Origin: Lachnospiraceae bacterium
Lineage (GTDB): Bacteria; Bacillota_A; Clostridia; Lachnospirales; Lachnospiraceae
Assembly: GCA_017390645.1 (NCBI GenBank)
Contig: JAFPAZ010000239.1
Span: forward strand, 1 to 6,966
Reading direction: 5' to 3'
Length of the DNA stretch: 6,966 bases
Below, in pieces: positions 4,999 to 6,966 of this stretch; position 1 is the stretch's first letter; each line of letters opens with the position of its first letter. The position numbers and the translations under genes were made by a program. The notes under the pieces are model-generated. The model was not told where the DNA came from. It saw only the letters and a list, made by a program, of their open reading frames with translations, and searched no databases.

Positions 4999-6231
4999 AT
5001 GGAAGAATTAAAAAAGCGCATTCAGGAGGAAATTCTGGAAGAAATTGATTTATCCATCGATGTAAGAGATGAAGAAATCTATGGAATGATAGATGATAAA
5101 TTGGACGGATATTCCAGGGAACACTTTTTAAGTGTAAAGGATAAAATTATGATACGAAAGGATATTTTTCATAGACTCAGAGGCCTGGATGTACTATCAC
5201 AGCTTTTATCCAAAGACAGTATTACAGAAATCATGATTAATGGTCATGAGAAGATTTTTGTGGAAGAGAATGGGAAAATATATCGGACAAATCTAAAATT
5301 TGAAAGTGAAGCAAGATTAGAGAACGTGATTCAGCAAATTGTAGCGAAAGCAAACCGAAGGGTAAATAAAGCGAGTCCCATCGTAGATACCCGTCTTAGT
5401 GATGGTTCTAGAGTAAATGTATTGTTAAGTCCTATTTCTTTGGATGGCTCAATTCTTACGATTCGTAAATTTGCAAAAGAAGGATTTACTATGGAAAAAC
5501 TGGTTGCCATGGGATCCATTGATGCCAATGTGGCAAAACGTTTAAAAATTCTAATTGAAAGCAAGTATAACATCTTTATATCCGGAGGAACCGGTAGTGG
5601 AAAAACCACATTTCTAAATGCATTATCACAATTTATTCCAAAAGATCAAAGAATTATTACCATTGAAGATTCGGCAGAACTAAGACTGATGCAGATTGAA
5701 AATCTGGTCCGTTTGGAAGTCAGAAATGCCAATATTGAAGGAGAAAATGAAATTTCCATGAGGGATTTGATTAAATCAAGTCTTCGAATGCGGCCGGACA
5801 GAATTATCGTCGGAGAAGTAAGAGATGGTGCGGCATTGGATATGATAGCAGCTATGGCAACCGGGCATGACGGTTCCTTAAGTACCGGACATGCAAATTC
5901 GGCAAGTGATATGTTAAAACGATTGGAAACTATGGTATTAATGGCGGTAGATATGCCGGTCGCAGCAGTGAGGCAGCAGATTGCTTCTGCCATTGACATC
6001 ATTGTTCATTTAGGTAGGTTAAGGGACAGAAGCAGGAGAGTATTGGAAGTAATTGAAATTATGGGTGTAAAAGATCAGGAAATTTTAACCAACACATTAT
6101 ATGAGTTTAAGGAAACCGGGGCTGAGAATGGAAAAATAAAGGGATATCTGGAAAAGAAGAATGAGTTAAAGAACCGTAAAAAATTACAGATGGCTGGGAG
6201 GGTAGAGGAATATGAAGAAGATATCGGTTGA
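4999..6231 (+). CDS. cpaF: CpaF/TadA family secretion ATPase of the Tad pilus
   Basis: A 410-residue cytoplasmic hexameric ATPase of the type II/IV secretion superfamily that powers Flp pilus assembly through the TadB/TadC platform. An N-terminal helical domain (about 1-70) is followed by a PAS-like N2 domain (DSITEIMINGHEKIFVEENG; SPIVDTRLSDGSRVN at 126-140). The core shows Walker A GGTGSGKT (196-203), the Asp box ITIEDSAEL (Glu223, Asp224), Walker B RIIVGEVRDG (268-277 with Glu273) and the His box ATGHDGSLSTGHANS (His290 and His298). All expected catalytic residues are intact and the length is typical of clostridial CpaF. The C-terminal tail (about 370-410) is Lys/Glu-rich. The last 20 bp overlap the tadB-like gene, which indicates one operon with coupled translation. 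Confidence 0.93.
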   Translation: MEELKKRIQEEILEEIDLSIDVRDEEIYGMIDDKLDGYSREHFLSVKDKIMIRKDIFHRLRGLDVLSQLLSKDSITEIMINGHEKIFVEENGKIYRTNLKFESEARLENVIQQIVAKANRRVNKASPIVDTRLSDGSRVNVLLSPISLDGSILTIRKFAKEGFTMEKLVAMGSIDANVAKRLKILIESKYNIFISGGTGSGKTTFLNALSQFIPKDQRIITIEDSAELRLMQIENLVRLEVRNANIEGENEISMRDLIKSSLRMRPDRIIVGEVRDGAALDMIAAMATGHDGSLSTGHANSASDMLKRLETMVLMAVDMPVAAVRQQIASAIDIIVHLGRLRDRSRRVLEVIEIMGVKDQEILTNTLYEFKETGAENGKIKGYLEKKNELKNRKKLQMAGRVEEYEEDIG

Positions 6232-6934
6232 AACAATAGGAAGTATTGGTGCCTTTTTTTTGCTGGACGCAGGAATTGCTTATTTATTTTATCAAAATTG
6301 GATTGCTTTTCTTTGTTTTTTGCCATTTTTAAAAGTATTTTTAAAGATGACGGCAATGGCGAAAAAAGAAAAAGAAAAAAGGAAAATGCTGGAAGAGTTC
6401 CGGGAAATGATAGGTTTTATTTCAGGTGCATTAAATGCGGGATACTCTTTAGAAAATGCATTTTGGGTAGCAAAAAAGGAGCTGGGAATTTTATATGGAA
6501 CGAAAAGTATTCTGGTTTCTTATTTGGAAAGGGTTTTACGGAAATTAAAAATGAATACTTCTTTAGAACAAGCGTTAGAGGAGTTTGCCCGGGAATGCCA
6601 GCTTGAAGAAGCGAAAAATTTTGCACAGGTTGTTGCAATTGGAAAAAAGAGTGGAGGAAATTTAGTTCGGATTATAGAAAAATCGGTTCATTCTATCTGC
6701 TTGAAATTGGAAACAGAAGAAGAAATCGCAACTATGATTGCAGCAAAGAAAATGGAAACGAGAATCATGATTTTATTCCCGGCATTGATTGTTTTATACC
6801 TCCGGTTAACCAACGGGGAATACATTGGTGTATTGTATGGAAATGTAGTGGGGGCTGCTGTGATGACGGTGAGTCTTGGGGCGATGGTTGTTTCGGCTTT
6901 TTGGTCAGAAAAAATCATGGATATTAAAGTTTAA
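6212..6934 (+). CDS. TadB-like type II secretion F-domain membrane protein
   Basis: A 240-residue inner-membrane platform protein that would couple the CpaF ATPase to pilin extrusion, together with a TadC partner. Hydrophobic segments lie at about 11-27, 30-46, 185-199 and 207-230. Between them is the cytoplasmic T2SSF domain, with the typical opening FREMIGFISGALNAGYSLENAF spread over 63-84 and the conserved AIGKKSGGNLVRII at 142-155. ATG 6212 lies 20 bp inside the end of cpaF, with GGGAGGG 9 bases upstream. It is a compact TadB compared with the roughly 280-320 residues of many homologs, but no domain appears broken. The only sequence after it is 32 bases that reach an ATG at 6959 and GAGGAA at the window edge; the next gene, expected to be tadC, cannot be judged. 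Confidence 0.86.
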   Translation: MKKISVETIGSIGAFFLLDAGIAYLFYQNWIAFLCFLPFLKVFLKMTAMAKKEKEKRKMLEEFREMIGFISGALNAGYSLENAFWVAKKELGILYGTKSILVSYLERVLRKLKMNTSLEQALEEFARECQLEEAKNFAQVVAIGKKSGGNLVRIIEKSVHSICLKLETEEEIATMIAAKKMETRIMILFPALIVLYLRLTNGEYIGVLYGNVVGAAVMTVSLGAMVVSAFWSEKIMDIKV

Positions 6935-6966
6935 CCTGAAGGACTTTGGTTTAAGGGTATGAGGAA

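Noticed and set aside
4641..5021. 126-codon minus-strand open frame across the cpaE-like/cpaF junction
   Set aside because: It is antisense to two well supported genes and its Phe/Ser/Leu-rich composition is typical of the reverse complement of A/G-rich coding DNA.
5646..6002. 118-codon minus-strand open frame inside cpaF
   Set aside because: It is a shadow of the conserved ATPase core on the other strand; no start signals or recognisable domain.

Overview
The window looks like chromosomal DNA from a low-GC, Gram-positive anaerobe of the class Clostridia, most likely a Lachnospiraceae-type organism (inference). The grounds are A/T-rich codon use, strong GGAGG-type ribosome binding sites, two TTG starts, a DUF2508 (YaaL-like) gene, and a clostridial-style Tad/Flp pilus locus with a degenerate CpaE-like protein. 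I see no transposase, integrase, tRNA, rRNA or CRISPR array.

Left part (1-2760): the C-terminal 171 residues of a UTP-glucose-1-phosphate uridylyltransferase (galU) enter from the left edge. After a 40-bp gap comes a membrane-bound hybrid sensor histidine kinase (multi-TM sensor, PAS-like domain, HisKA, HATPase, receiver), which ends in a stem-loop terminator. Convergent to it, on the minus strand, is a short DUF2508 gene whose stop codon lies directly against that terminator.

Middle part (2998-3205): a 208-bp divergent intergenic region. It holds a near-consensus extended -10 promoter facing right, and a perfect 8-bp dyad (13-bp centre) in the leader of the DUF2508 gene.

Right part (3206-6966): the start of a Tad/Flp-type pilus locus. 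The order is a minimal prepilin peptidase (CpaA/TadV type, TTG start), a 332-bp non-coding gap, a CpaE/TadZ-like P-loop protein (TTG start), the CpaF/TadA secretion ATPase, and a TadB-like membrane platform protein that overlaps cpaF by 20 bp. In such systems the peptidase matures the Flp prepilin, CpaF powers assembly, TadB/TadC form the inner-membrane platform, and the CpaE-like protein is thought to place the machine. No pilin, TadC or pseudopilin gene is in the window; they would be expected to the right.

The most unusual part is the gap between the peptidase and the cpaE-like gene. It is almost filled by a degenerate tandem array with an exact 37-bp period (six units from 3693 to 3914, plus decayed copies to about 3982). 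It is followed by a 13-codon open frame with its own Shine-Dalgarno sequence, whose stop codon overlaps the TTG start of the cpaE-like gene. This could be a regulatory leader for the pilus operon, but nothing in the sequence proves that.
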